Below, in pieces: positions 1 to 7,583 of a stretch of DNA of 64,000 nucleotides. The DNA is from Pseudomonadales bacterium (GTDB lineage Bacteria > Pseudomonadota > Gammaproteobacteria > Pseudomonadales > Pseudohongiellaceae), in assembly GCA_023268635.1 (NCBI GenBank), contig JALQUB010000022.1, forward strand, positions 1 to 64,000, read 5' to 3'. Within the stretch, counting starts at the first letter, position 1; every line of letters starts with the position of its first letter. Position numbers and translations under genes: made by a program. The notes under the pieces were generated by a model. The model had not been told where the DNA came from. It ran no database searches and saw nothing but the letters and a program-made list of their open reading frames with translations.

Positions 1-7
1 CCTCAAA

Positions 8-1855
8 GTGGTTCACGAAAACAACGTCCGGGCAGCTGACCAGCAATATAAGTCTGACGCCGCCCGCCAGCTTGAAGACCTACAGCACATCATTGAGGAG
101 CTCCAAGCTCGTCAGGCTCACGCTGAGGCGAGGCTTAAGACCCTTGAGCGTCGCCCGCAACCTGTGACAGCAGGCGCCACGCCGCTCGCCTCTCCTCAGC
201 CCTCTCGTGGCTTGTTCTCAAAGCTCACGACCGGTCTAAAGAGGCTCGTTGGAGCAGAGCCTCAAGATCACCTTCAGGCGCTTGAGACACAGCTCGCGGC
301 GCTCGGGGTCAGCTTAGACGCTCCCTCTCACAGCGCTGACGTAGCCGCTCAAGAGCTTGAGACAGGCGAGGCGCACAGCGTCCAACGCGACACACAAGAG
401 GAGCTCCCCACGCCCGTCTTGACCTTTGGTCAAGCTCAAGCTTCGGCGACAGCCCCCTCCCCTCAAGTAGAGGTCGTCTTTGATGAGAGCGAAGACGACA
501 ACGCTCAACACAACCCACAAAAAGAGAGAGATGAGGGAGAGGAGGGCGACGAGAGCGAGAGCGTAGATGAGAGCTTCGCGAGCGCTTTTGAAGACGATGA
601 AGCCCCTCAAGAGCCCTCAGCTCCTCAAGCCTCTCAAGCCCCTCAAGCTCCCATCCCTCAGTTCAGCCAAGGCGCCTTTGAGGAGCAGGTGGGGGGGATC
701 ACCGTCTCTAAAGCGCCACAGCTCTCACAAGAGGGTCCCCTCTACCCTATCCTCTTGCAACAAGCGCAGCTCATTAAACAGCACTCGGTGCTCTTACAGT
801 CTCAAGGGCAGCGCCTCGCGCAGCTCGAGGGTGGCCTCAAGGCGCAGCTCAGAGACGTGCTCGCCGATCAAGAGAGGCTCAAGACCGCGATGAAGAAGCT
901 CGCGAGGCGCGTTGAGCGCGCCGAGGCGAAGGTCTCGGGGAGCCAAGATCAAAAAGCCAAGCTTAAGGGGCATCAGCGTCGCATCGCGCAGCTTGAGATG
1001 ATGGTTGAGGGGCTTGAGGGGAAGCTCGCGGTCTTTGAAGAGAAGCTCGCGAAGGGGGGTGAGCAGGTGCGCACCGACCTGCGCGTCTCACCAGAGGATG
1101 GCTTAGCAGACTACACCTCGATCCAAGAGGCGATCGAGGCGGCGCCCGTGGGGGGCTACATCGGGCTGATGCCAGGGCTCTATCAAGAGCCACTCGTGAT
1201 CACCAAGCCGATCAAGCTCATCGGCTTAGGTCGCCCCAATGAGATCGTCTTGCAGGTCACAGAGGACACCTGCCTGCATCTCAACCGCATGGGTGGGCAG
1301 TATGAGGAGGGGCTCAGCGAAGCTCAAGAGCAGGCGGCGCGCAAGCGCTTGCAGACACAGACGAGCCACGCCGAGCAGAAGGGGGTGGGTGAGGGCTTGA
1401 TGCGTTGGGTGCGTCAAAAGCTTGGTCACGCGCCTGTTGTGGACGACCGAGGCGCCTTTGAGGTGGAGACAGGCAGCGATGACGTCTCGGTGGTGGGGAT
1501 CACGATCAACAGCGTGACGAGAGAGGTGGGGGGGGCGCCGAGCGAGCACGCGGCGGTGGTGATCAGGTCTGGGCATCTGCGCTTAGAAAAATGCGAGATT
1601 AGGTGTGAGAACGGCGTGGGGGTGATCGCCGAAGGGGAGAACGCCCAAGTCACGCTCCGCGCCTGCCGAGTGCTCAACACAAGAGGCACGAGCGTGGTGC
1701 TCCGAACACGCGCGGTCGCCACCTTGAGCGGCACGCGCATCCTCAAATCAAAGGAGAGCGGGGTGGACGCGCAGGGCTTCACCTCGCTGAGGTTGATGGA
1801 CTGTGAGGTCTCTAATCACCGCCAGATGCGAGGCCACGAGCATGTCCGACTGTGA
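8..1855 (+). CDS. Coiled-coil / right-handed beta-helix protein, possibly 5'-truncated
   Basis: I do not recognise a named family for the whole protein. Residues about 15-50 are a charged heptad-like coiled coil. Residues about 50-230 are acidic and rich in Pro, Gln and Ser, probably disordered. A second coiled coil spans about 255-360. The rest reads as a parallel beta-helix: it opens with a segment of the type 'YTSIQEAIEAAPVGG...PGLYQEPLVI', typical of NosD/pectin-lyase-like repeats, and continues with short turns of about 22 residues. The frame is open to the left edge and the GTG at 8 is only the first possible start, so the true start may lie outside. Codon use (very many CTC, GAG, AAG, CGC) is unlike the genes right of 2.5 kb. 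It probably comes from another organism joined here. No function is proposed. Confidence 0.6.
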   Translation: MVHENNVRAADQQYKSDAARQLEDLQHIIEELQARQAHAEARLKTLERRPQPVTAGATPLASPQPSRGLFSKLTTGLKRLVGAEPQDHLQALETQLAALGVSLDAPSHSADVAAQELETGEAHSVQRDTQEELPTPVLTFGQAQASATAPSPQVEVVFDESEDDNAQHNPQKERDEGEEGDESESVDESFASAFEDDEAPQEPSAPQASQAPQAPIPQFSQGAFEEQVGGITVSKAPQLSQEGPLYPILLQQAQLIKQHSVLLQSQGQRLAQLEGGLKAQLRDVLADQERLKTAMKKLARRVERAEAKVSGSQDQKAKLKGHQRRIAQLEMMVEGLEGKLAVFEEKLAKGGEQVRTDLRVSPEDGLADYTSIQEAIEAAPVGGYIGLMPGLYQEPLVITKPIKLIGLGRPNEIVLQVTEDTCLHLNRMGGQYEEGLSEAQEQAARKRLQTQTSHAEQKGVGEGLMRWVRQKLGHAPVVDDRGAFEVETGSDDVSVVGITINSVTREVGGAPSEHAAVVIRSGHLRLEKCEIRCENGVGVIAEGENAQVTLRACRVLNTRGTSVVLRTRAVATLSGTRILKSKESGVDAQGFTSLRLMDCEVSNHRQMRGHEHVRL

Positions 1856-1862
1856 GTGTTGA

Positions 1863-1940
1863 CCCTGGCTGGTCTGGGTCCTGATCGAACCCACTGATAC
1901 CGAAGCCGCCTGCCCGGACTGCGGTGTGGTGCGCAGCAGG
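1863..1940 (+). mobile_element. Fragment resembling N-terminal zinc-binding part of an ISL3-type transposase
   Basis: About 26 codons in one frame read LVWVLIEPTDTEAACPDCGV followed by VRSRV. A hydrophobic strand followed by a CPxCG knuckle near the N-terminus is typical of ISL3-family transposases. The frame is closed by a stop at 1860-1862 on the left and runs out of similarity near 1940, where a dehydrogenase fragment on the other strand begins. No inverted repeats or remaining transposase are present. It is too short for firm assignment and is best seen as one piece of a chimeric junction. Confidence 0.35.
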
Positions 1941-2073
1941 GTCATGGCCGGTAATGAAGCAGCCATCTTGCGTAAAAAGCTCACAGCCGTTGATACCACT
2001 CACAACGATGCCGTTGGCCACAATGGGCCCCGCGCTGTGGGTAAAGGCCTCGCGATAGTCGGCTTTTTCTGTG
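1938..2073 (-). pseudogene. Fragment of a PQQ-dependent alcohol dehydrogenase
   Basis: About 45 codons on the minus strand read as an internal piece of a methanol/ethanol-type quinoprotein dehydrogenase. The diagnostic part is SAGPIVANGIVVSGINGC followed by a GCFITGHDPA segment, which matches the family pattern of a beta-propeller blade with a disulfide-forming Cys pair. Neither start nor stop is present. It joins the 16S rRNA fragment directly at about 2,073 and the transposase-like fragment at about 1,938. The abrupt ends at both sides argue for an assembly or amplification chimera, not a decayed gene. Confidence 0.6.
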
Positions 2074-2114
2074 CGCCAGCGTTCAATCTGAGCCATGATC
2101 AAACTCTTCAGTTT
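2074..2114 (-). rRNA. rrs: First 41 nt of 16S rRNA, truncated
   Basis: On the minus strand the sequence reads AAACTGAAGAGTTTGATC and continues ATGGCTCAGATTGAACGCTG then GCG, which is the universal bacterial 16S 5' end including the 27F primer site. Normal gammaproteobacterial 16S would continue GCAGGCC, but here it switches to unrelated protein-coding sequence at about 2,073. Its proper upstream leader and promoter follow at higher coordinates, so the gene start is genuine and the loss is of everything downstream. Confidence 0.9.
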
Positions 2115-2370
2115 AATCTTTCAAGATGCTGCATTCCTAATGCCACCAGTAAGTACTGGCGAAGTATACAGCGTCAAACAATCGCTCAAAAAAACAACTA
2201 CTGACATTCACACCCCAAAGGGTATGAGCGCCTTAATAAATTAACGCAGTTGCTTACCTTGAGTGTCTATCTATAACTTTTGGATTACAGACAGCACCTC
2301 GGCAAGCACCCACCTCTATTACTTAATCTACATTTTTAAAGAACTTTCCCGTGAGACCTCGTCTCAGGGA
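2115..2370 (-). other. rRNA operon leader with boxA
   Basis: About 255 nt of transcribed spacer lie between the P1 promoter and the 16S start. A boxA-like antitermination element, GTTCTTTAAAAA, lies at 2,333-2,344 on the minus strand (compare E. coli TGCTCTTTAACAA). Just after the predicted transcription start is a hairpin, TGAGAC-ctc-GTCTCA, at 2,352-2,366. Close to the 16S start is a second small hairpin, CCAGT-aagt-ACTGG, at 2,146-2,159. There is no protein-coding gene here. Confidence 0.8.
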
Positions 2371-2376
2371 GGACGC

Positions 2377-2404
2377 ATTATACGTATCCAAAGCCCCGTG
2401 ACAA
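2377..2404 (-). promoter_or_regulatory. rRNA operon P1 promoter
   Basis: On the minus strand a perfect -35-like TTGTCA (2,399-2,404) is followed after exactly 16 nt by a perfect TATAAT (2,377-2,382). This is the same -35 sequence and spacing as E. coli rrnB P1. A GC-containing discriminator (GCGTCC) follows, as expected of stringently controlled rRNA promoters. Upstream at about 2,415-2,440 is an A/T-rich stretch that could serve as an UP element. Between this and the msrQ stop at 2,529 nothing else was recognised. Confidence 0.85.
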
Positions 2405-2528
2405 GGGGTTTGTGGCAAGTTTTGTAAAAAATTTTCTATTGCCGGCACTCAGACAGGATCATCGAGTCCAAATTAGCCTAAAATGCAGTTTTTGAACGCA
2501 GCAATGACGCCTTATTTACGCCATTAAA

Positions 2529-3125
2529 CTAAGGACTTCGTCGAATCGCATTCTGATGAGCAAAATGAAGCCTCCATCCCAGCAAGAGGATTAAGAGCAC
2601 ACCGTAAATAAGCACTTCACCCACGTCAGTGCGGACAATCCAAACAACATGGACTATTGCCAACACCCCAGCAAGGTAAACCAGGCGGTGGAGTCGTCGC
2701 CAATTACGGCCCAGCCTCCGCACCATGGACCGTGGCGACGTAGCGCCGAGAATCAGCAAAATCAAGAAGGCGGAAAACCCTACCGTAATATAGGGCCTCT
2801 CCACGACCTCTTCCGCGATGGCTCCCCATCGGAATCCCAACAAGAACGCCATCCAAACTAGGAAATGCACGCTTGCATAAAACAGCGCGAACAAGCCAAT
2901 CATTCGACGACGCTGGGCGAACTCTAAACGCCCCGTGAGGTGGCGCAAGGGTGTCATGGCCAGCGCGAGCAACAAAAATCGCAGCGCCCACTCTCCCGTT
3001 TCTAGCGCTAATTCCTTCGCTGGATCCGGCCCCAAATCATTGAGCAGCACACGTGATAGCAAGACGGAGAATGGGATTAAGGCTAGGACAAATACTGCCC
3101 ACCGAACCCCCTTCATATTCCACAC
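2529..3125 (-). CDS. msrQ: MsrQ, haem-binding membrane subunit of periplasmic methionine sulfoxide reductase
   Basis: A 198-residue inner-membrane protein with about six hydrophobic helices, of the ferric-reductase-like transmembrane family (formerly YedZ). Family members bind b-haem through histidines in the helices and pass electrons from the quinone pool or flavins to MsrP; histidines are visible in the helices, for example in SVHFLVW and VHVVWIV. The LRHLTGR and RRRMIGLFAL segments are typical of the family. It lies 21 nt downstream of msrP in the same direction, the usual msrPQ operon. Two close starts exist (3,125 and 3,116); the longer is used here. Confidence 0.9.
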   Translation of the reverse strand: MWNMKGVRWAVFVLALIPFSVLLSRVLLNDLGPDPAKELALETGEWALRFLLLALAMTPLRHLTGRLEFAQRRRMIGLFALFYASVHFLVWMAFLLGFRWGAIAEEVVERPYITVGFSAFLILLILGATSPRSMVRRLGRNWRRLHRLVYLAGVLAIVHVVWIVRTDVGEVLIYGVLLILLLGWRLHFAHQNAIRRSP

Positions 3126-3146
3126 TCAGCAAGCAACATCATAGGT

Positions 3147-4178
3147 CTAATAGTAACGACTTAAATCCATCCCTTTATATAACTCGGCAACTTGCTCGCC
3201 ATAGCCATTAAAGGGCTGGGTTGGTATCACTTTGCGGTCGAACAAAGTCTGTGGAAGACGACGCTCCATATCCTGTCGCCAGCGAGGATGATGAACAGCC
3301 GGATTGACGTTCGCATAGAAGCCGTATTCACGGGCCTGTAGATCGACCCAGGTCGTATTAGGCTGCGTCTCTCTAAAATTTATCTTCACAATCGACTTGA
3401 TACTCTTAAAACCGTACTTCCAAGGTACGACGAGGCGCATTGGCGCGCCATTTTGTGCGGGAAGGTGTTCGCCATAGAGACCAACAGCGATAAAGCTGAG
3501 GGGATTCAAAGCCTCATCCATTCGCAACCCTTCGCGATAAGGCCATCGGACAATGGCGAAGCGAGAGCGAATACCCGGCATCGTAGCGTCATCGACGATG
3601 GTCTCAAATTCGACATACTTGGCCTTGGAAGTAGGCTCAAACCGCTTAATGAGATCGGCCAACGGGAAGCCAATCCAAGGGATCACCATCGACCATGCTT
3701 CCACACAACGTAATCGATAAATCCGCTCTTCGAGGTCGTGGGGCTTTAAAATATCTTCTAGGGTGTAGACTCCCGGTTTCGAGACTTCACCACTGATCTC
3801 GACCGACCAAGGGTCTGTCTTAAATTGCCCCGAGTTTGCCGATGGATCCCCTTTTTCCATCCCAAATTCATAGAAATTATTGTATTTCGTGACATCAGAG
3901 TAAGGCGTGAGCGCCTCATCAGTGAAGTACGGCGCACTATCAGGAGCTGGCCGAATAGAAGAAAACTTGCCTTTCAACCATGCCGGCGCTGGAGAACTCT
4001 GTATTCCTGCAGGTGCACGCGCCTTGAGGGCATCCCCTGATTGCGCCGATGCGAAGTTCGGCAACACTGCTGCCCCAGCTATTAATCCCGCGCCCTGAAG
4101 AAACTCTCGCCGCTTCGTATAAATACTGTGTGGCGTAATCTCTGAGCTTTTGATGTCATCGGGCTTCTTAATAAGCAT
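3147..4178 (-). CDS. msrP: MsrP, Tat-exported molybdopterin methionine sulfoxide reductase
   Basis: Catalytic subunit that reduces methionine sulfoxide in periplasmic proteins with electrons from MsrQ. A twin-arginine signal is visible ([12 protein letters not shown], then an alanine-rich stretch ending ASA). The sulfite-oxidase-type molybdopterin domain follows, with the Mo-ligand cysteine in [14 protein letters not shown] at about residue 156. Its length (343 aa) fits the family. I place the start at the ATG at 4,178 because AGGA lies 7 nt upstream; a TTG at 4,199 would add seven residues. Known role: repair of oxidised envelope proteins after hypochlorous or oxidative stress. Confidence 0.93.
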   Translation of the reverse strand: MLIKKPDDIKSSEITPHSIYTKRREFLQGAGLIAGAAVLPNFASAQSGDALKARAPAGIQSSPAPAWLKGKFSSIRPAPDSAPYFTDEALTPYSDVTKYNNFYEFGMEKGDPSANSGQFKTDPWSVEISGEVSKPGVYTLEDILKPHDLEERIYRLRCVEAWSMVIPWIGFPLADLIKRFEPTSKAKYVEFETIVDDATMPGIRSRFAIVRWPYREGLRMDEALNPLSFIAVGLYGEHLPAQNGAPMRLVVPWKYGFKSIKSIVKINFRETQPNTTWVDLQAREYGFYANVNPAVHHPRWRQDMERRLPQTLFDRKVIPTQPFNGYGEQVAELYKGMDLSRYY

Positions 4179-4231
4179 AAGCAATCCTTTCTGGTTCAAG
4201 ACACGTGTGATTGACTAAACGAGCTCCCCTC

Positions 4232-5176
4232 TCAATGCCCTCGCATAGTCTTCTGTTTTCGATAAAGCCACATAAGTGGACCGGTTACCGAATAAGTCAC
4301 ACTCATAAACAGCAAAGTTTCATGCGGATTCTGAGCGATCACAACCAGCAACACGACGGCCGCGACAAAGAATAGATAGGGAACCGTCCCTTTGAAATCT
4401 ATCTCCTTGAAGCTCACATAGCGATAATTCGAGATCATGAGCATACCCACAAATACAGTCACTAGCGCTAAACCGATCGCAAGCGGTTGAGTGATCTCAA
4501 TGCCATAGCGATAACCCACCCAAGGCAGGAACGTGATCACGCCGGCCGCTAAGGGTGATTGCAACCCGACGAAGAAGCGCTTGTCGGTAGTGCCTAATTG
4601 CACATTAAATCGCGCCAAGCGTAATGCCGCACAAGACATGTAGATGAAACTCGCCGCCCAACCGAAACGGCCAATATCGCCGAATGCCCAGCTGAACATA
4701 ATCAAAGAAGGAGCCACGCCAAACGAAACCATGTCCGAGAGGCTATCGAATTGTGCGCCGAACGCACTCTGCGTGTTGGTTAAGCGCGCGATCCGACCAT
4801 CGAGACCATCCAATATGCCAGCGATGAAAATTGCCCACCCTGCCGCATTAAAATTACCTTCCATTCCCGCGATAATTGCGTAGAAACCAGCGAACAGCGC
4901 TCCCAGGGTCATCAGATTAGGAAGTAAAAATACCCCGCGGCGGCGGATGGTCTTCCCTCCCTCGGAAACAAACTCTTCATGCTCATCAATTGGCAAAAGC
5001 GTGTCGTAATCCTCGCTATCGGACTCCTCTGCCTCCGCATCCTCCGCATCCTCCGCAAACACAGCCTCTTCCTCCAGCTGAGAAGCAGTATTGCCAGGTT
5101 CAGCCTCAGCCTCCTGGCCAACGCCGACATCAGGCGCATCATCTTCCACTTTGTCCGATTCGTTACTTAAATCCAT
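4232..5176 (-). CDS. pssA: CDP-diacylglycerol--serine O-phosphatidyltransferase
   Basis: Makes phosphatidylserine, the precursor of phosphatidylethanolamine, in the inner membrane. The CDP-alcohol phosphotransferase signature is complete: DGLDGRIAR at about residue 121, then G-A-Q-F-D-S-L-S-D with the paired aspartates. About seven membrane helices follow. The first 75 residues are a strongly acidic, Ala/Glu/Asp-rich cytosolic tail that ends in LLPIDEHEE, a motif also known from Pseudomonas-type PssA; part of it is coded by tandem 9-nt repeats. The ATG at 5,176 follows AGGA at good distance; a TTG at 5,185 is the alternative. It is divergent from ilvC. Confidence 0.92.
   Translation of the reverse strand: MDLSNESDKVEDDAPDVGVGQEAEAEPGNTASQLEEEAVFAEDAEDAEAEESDSEDYDTLLPIDEHEEFVSEGGKTIRRRGVFLLPNLMTLGALFAGFYAIIAGMEGNFNAAGWAIFIAGILDGLDGRIARLTNTQSAFGAQFDSLSDMVSFGVAPSLIMFSWAFGDIGRFGWAASFIYMSCAALRLARFNVQLGTTDKRFFVGLQSPLAAGVITFLPWVGYRYGIEITQPLAIGLALVTVFVGMLMISNYRYVSFKEIDFKGTVPYLFFVAAVVLLVVIAQNPHETLLFMSVTYSVTGPLMWLYRKQKTMRGH
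5026..5057. repeat. Tandem 9-nt repeat inside pssA
   Basis: The unit CCTCCGCAT occurs at 5,032-5,040 and 5,041-5,049 and is followed by an eight-base partial copy, with a degenerate copy to the left. It encodes repeated Glu-Asp-Ala in the acidic N-terminal tail of PssA. Gain or loss of one unit keeps the frame and changes tail length by three residues. Confidence 0.75.
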
Positions 5177-5501
5177 TCCTACCAATCCTATAGACGATCA
5201 CCCGCCCTAAAACACGCTCAACCTACAAAGGCTCACTCTAAACCTTCGACACCCTTCAACGGAAGGGCAATACCCCCAAAAACAGCCGAACTCTGCGCCT
5301 TAATGGGGGCATAAAACGAGCAAATAACGCTCGCCACACACCGAACACCGAGAATCTTCGTTTTACGCCCGATTCCAGATGCTATATTATCCGCCCTCAC
5401 CTCGGCGAGCATCGCACTAATTGGTCAGGCATTGAAGCTCTAACAACGTCGCTCGCTACAACTCTTAAGCATAAAATTACGTGAATACCGGAGTCCTATC
5501 C
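5177..5501. other. pssA-ilvC divergent intergenic region
   Basis: A 325-nt stretch with no convincing gene. It must carry promoters for both pssA and ilvC. A small inverted repeat, GAGC-aaataac-GCTC, lies at about 5,318-5,332. The likely ilvC promoter is listed separately. No leader peptide rich in Ile, Leu or Val was seen before ilvC. Confidence 0.6.
5362..5390 (+). promoter_or_regulatory. Possible sigma70 promoter of ilvC
   Basis: TTTACG at 5,362-5,367 and TATTAT at 5,385-5,390 are separated by 17 nt. The -10 differs from consensus at one base and the -35 at two. A start near 5,397 would give a 5' leader of about 105 nt before ilvC. This is a prediction by eye only. Confidence 0.4.
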
Positions 5502-6977
5502 ATGAACTACTTTAACACGCTGCCTCTGCGCCTACAGTTGGATCAACTTGGCAAATGCCGCTTTATGGATGCTAGCGAGTTTAGCGACGGCGTCAGCAAA
5601 CTACTAGGAAAGAAAGTTGTTATCGTGGGATGTGGCGCTCAAGGACTCAACCAGGGTCTCAATATGCGTGATAGCGGCCTCGACGTCTCATTCACACTTC
5701 GCGAAGCGGCCATCGCTGAAAAGCGCGACTCTTGGAAGAATGCGACAGAAAACGGCTTCGTTGTGGGCACTTACGAGGAGCTCATCCCGAGCGCGGATTT
5801 AGTCCTCAACCTCACTCCAGATAAACAACACACTCAAGTAGTTCAACAAGTGATGCCATTAATGAAGCAAGGCGCCTGCCTCGCTTATTCTCATGGTTTT
5901 AACATCGTTGAAGAAGGCATGCAGATTCGCGACGACCTCACTGTCGTCATGGTTGCCCCTAAGTCTCCGGGCTCTGAAGTCCGAGAAGAATACAAGCGCG
6001 GCTTCGGTGTACCCACTCTCATTGCGGTACATGCTGAAAATGACCCTAACGGCGACGGCATGGAAATTGCGAAAGCATACGCAGCAGCGACTGGCGGCGA
6101 CCGAGCGGGAGTCCTTCAATCATCATTCATCGCTGAAGTAAAGTCTGACTTGATGGGGGAGCAAACCATCCTGTGCGGAATGCTGCAAACTGGCTCTATT
6201 CTCTGCTTCGAGAAAATGGTCGAAAAAGGCATCGATGCCGGCTACGCCTCCAAGCTCCTTCAGCATGGTTGGGAAGTTATCGCCGAGGGTCTGAAGCATG
6301 GCGGCATCACTACAATGATGGATCGTCTTAGCAACCCTGCGAAATTGGCGGCAAATGAACTTGCCGATGAACTCAAAGACATCATGCGCCCTCTATTCGA
6401 AAAGCATATGGATGACATCATTACCGGCGCTTTTTCTGAAGGCATGATGGAAGATTGGGCCAACGATGACATCAAGCTGCTCACATGGCGCGAAGCGACT
6501 GGGGAAACCGCATTCGAGAAATGCCCTGCAGGAGACATGGATATCGCTGAGCAAGAGTACTATGAAAACGGCATTCTTATGGTTGCCATGGTTAAAGCTG
6601 GCGTCGAGCTGGCGTTTGAGACCATGACGGCGAGCGGCATCATCGAAGAGTCAGCGTATTATGAATCGCTGCATGAAGTGCCACTCATCGCAAACTTGAT
6701 TGGTCGTAAAAAATTGTACGAAATGAACAAAGTAATCAGCGACACCGCAGAATATGGCTGCTATCTATTCTCCCATGCCTGCGTGCCGCTACTTGCCGAC
6801 TTCATGAAGAAAGTCGATGTAGACGTGATCGGTCGCGGCCTCAATGCCCGCGATAATGGCGTCGACAATGCAGCTCTCATCGAAGCGAACGACAGCATTC
6901 GCAGCCATCCGATCGAGATCGTCGGTAAGCGTCTGCGTCGCTACATGACGGCCATGAAACGAGCCATCGACATTTAA
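5502..6977 (+). CDS. ilvC: Ketol-acid reductoisomerase, class II (long form)
   Basis: Second step of valine and isoleucine synthesis: NADPH-dependent rearrangement and reduction of acetolactate or acetohydroxybutyrate. The protein is 491 aa, the same length as E. coli IlvC, and begins [10 protein letters not shown] as in that family. The Rossmann glycine motif GCGAQG is at about residue 43. The metal-binding [11 protein letters not shown] segment lies near 215, followed by two knotted helical domains that distinguish class II from the short 330-residue class I. ATG 5,502 is chosen because GGAG lies 9 nt upstream; GTG 5,481 is possible but unlikely. It converges with ilvIH. Confidence 0.96.
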   Translation: MNYFNTLPLRLQLDQLGKCRFMDASEFSDGVSKLLGKKVVIVGCGAQGLNQGLNMRDSGLDVSFTLREAAIAEKRDSWKNATENGFVVGTYEELIPSADLVLNLTPDKQHTQVVQQVMPLMKQGACLAYSHGFNIVEEGMQIRDDLTVVMVAPKSPGSEVREEYKRGFGVPTLIAVHAENDPNGDGMEIAKAYAAATGGDRAGVLQSSFIAEVKSDLMGEQTILCGMLQTGSILCFEKMVEKGIDAGYASKLLQHGWEVIAEGLKHGGITTMMDRLSNPAKLAANELADELKDIMRPLFEKHMDDIITGAFSEGMMEDWANDDIKLLTWREATGETAFEKCPAGDMDIAEQEYYENGILMVAMVKAGVELAFETMTASGIIEESAYYESLHEVPLIANLIGRKKLYEMNKVISDTAEYGCYLFSHACVPLLADFMKKVDVDVIGRGLNARDNGVDNAALIEANDSIRSHPIEIVGKRLRRYMTAMKRAIDI

Positions 6978-6992
6978 TTAATCAGCAGGCAT

Positions 6993-7044
6993 AAAAAAGC
7001 TCGGCGAAGCTGCATGAAATTGCAGGCTACCCGAGCTTTTTTTT
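6993..7044. terminator. Bidirectional Rho-independent terminator between ilvC and ilvH
   Basis: AAAAAAGCTCGG (6,993-7,004) pairs with CCGAGCTTTTTTTT (7,031-7,044). A second inner pairing AGCTGCA/TGCAGGCT extends the stem. The A-run on one side and T-run on the other let it work on both strands, which suits the convergent genes ilvC (+) and ilvH (-). Confidence 0.85.
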
Positions 7045-7090
7045 AACTGAAACAAATTAGTCGATTAGAAAAACACCTCTCTAATCGCAA

Positions 7091-7582
7091 TTACAATGTC
7101 AGGACTTTTTCTCCTCGTGCGATGCCACAAACACCGGTACGCACAACTTCAAGCACCGAATTTTCAGCCTGCGCCGCAATAAACGCATCGAGCTTCTCGC
7201 TCGTTCCCGTTAATTGAATGCTATAAGCACCTGGAGTTATGTCGACTATTTGCGCGCGGAAAATATCAGCCATCCTTTGGATTTCTGCACGTTGAGCACC
7301 AACAGCTTTCACCTTAATCAGCATTAGCTCACGTTCAATGTGCGCTCCTTCGGAAAGATCAACCAGCTTAACAACGTCCACAATTTTATTGAGATGTTTC
7401 GTGATCTGTTCAATTTTCCGTTCATCGCCGCTCGTCACGACTGTGAGGCGAGACAGAGAGTTATCTTCAGTAGGCGCCACCGTCAGCGAATCGATGTTAT
7501 AGCTACGCTGCGAGAATAGACCAACAACACGCGAGAGCGCGCCGGGCTCATTTTCCATCAATAAAGAAATTATACGGCGCAT
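7091..7582 (-). CDS. ilvH: Acetolactate synthase small (regulatory) subunit
   Basis: A 163-residue protein, the same length as E. coli IlvH. The N-terminal ACT domain starts MRRIISLLMENEPGALSRV; the glycine/asparagine pocket of this domain binds valine for feedback inhibition in the family. The C-terminal part (residues about 85-160) is the ALS-SS domain that activates the large subunit. It begins one nucleotide after the ilvI stop, so the two are translationally coupled. ATG start. Confidence 0.95.
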   Translation of the reverse strand: MRRIISLLMENEPGALSRVVGLFSQRSYNIDSLTVAPTEDNSLSRLTVVTSGDERKIEQITKHLNKIVDVVKLVDLSEGAHIERELMLIKVKAVGAQRAEIQRMADIFRAQIVDITPGAYSIQLTGTSEKLDAFIAAQAENSVLEVVRTGVCGIARGEKVLTL

Positions 7583-7583
7583 A

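Noticed and set aside
2115-2528. tRNA or small protein gene in the rRNA leader region
   Set aside because: No cloverleaf and no start with ribosome site; the region fits a normal rRNA promoter and leader.
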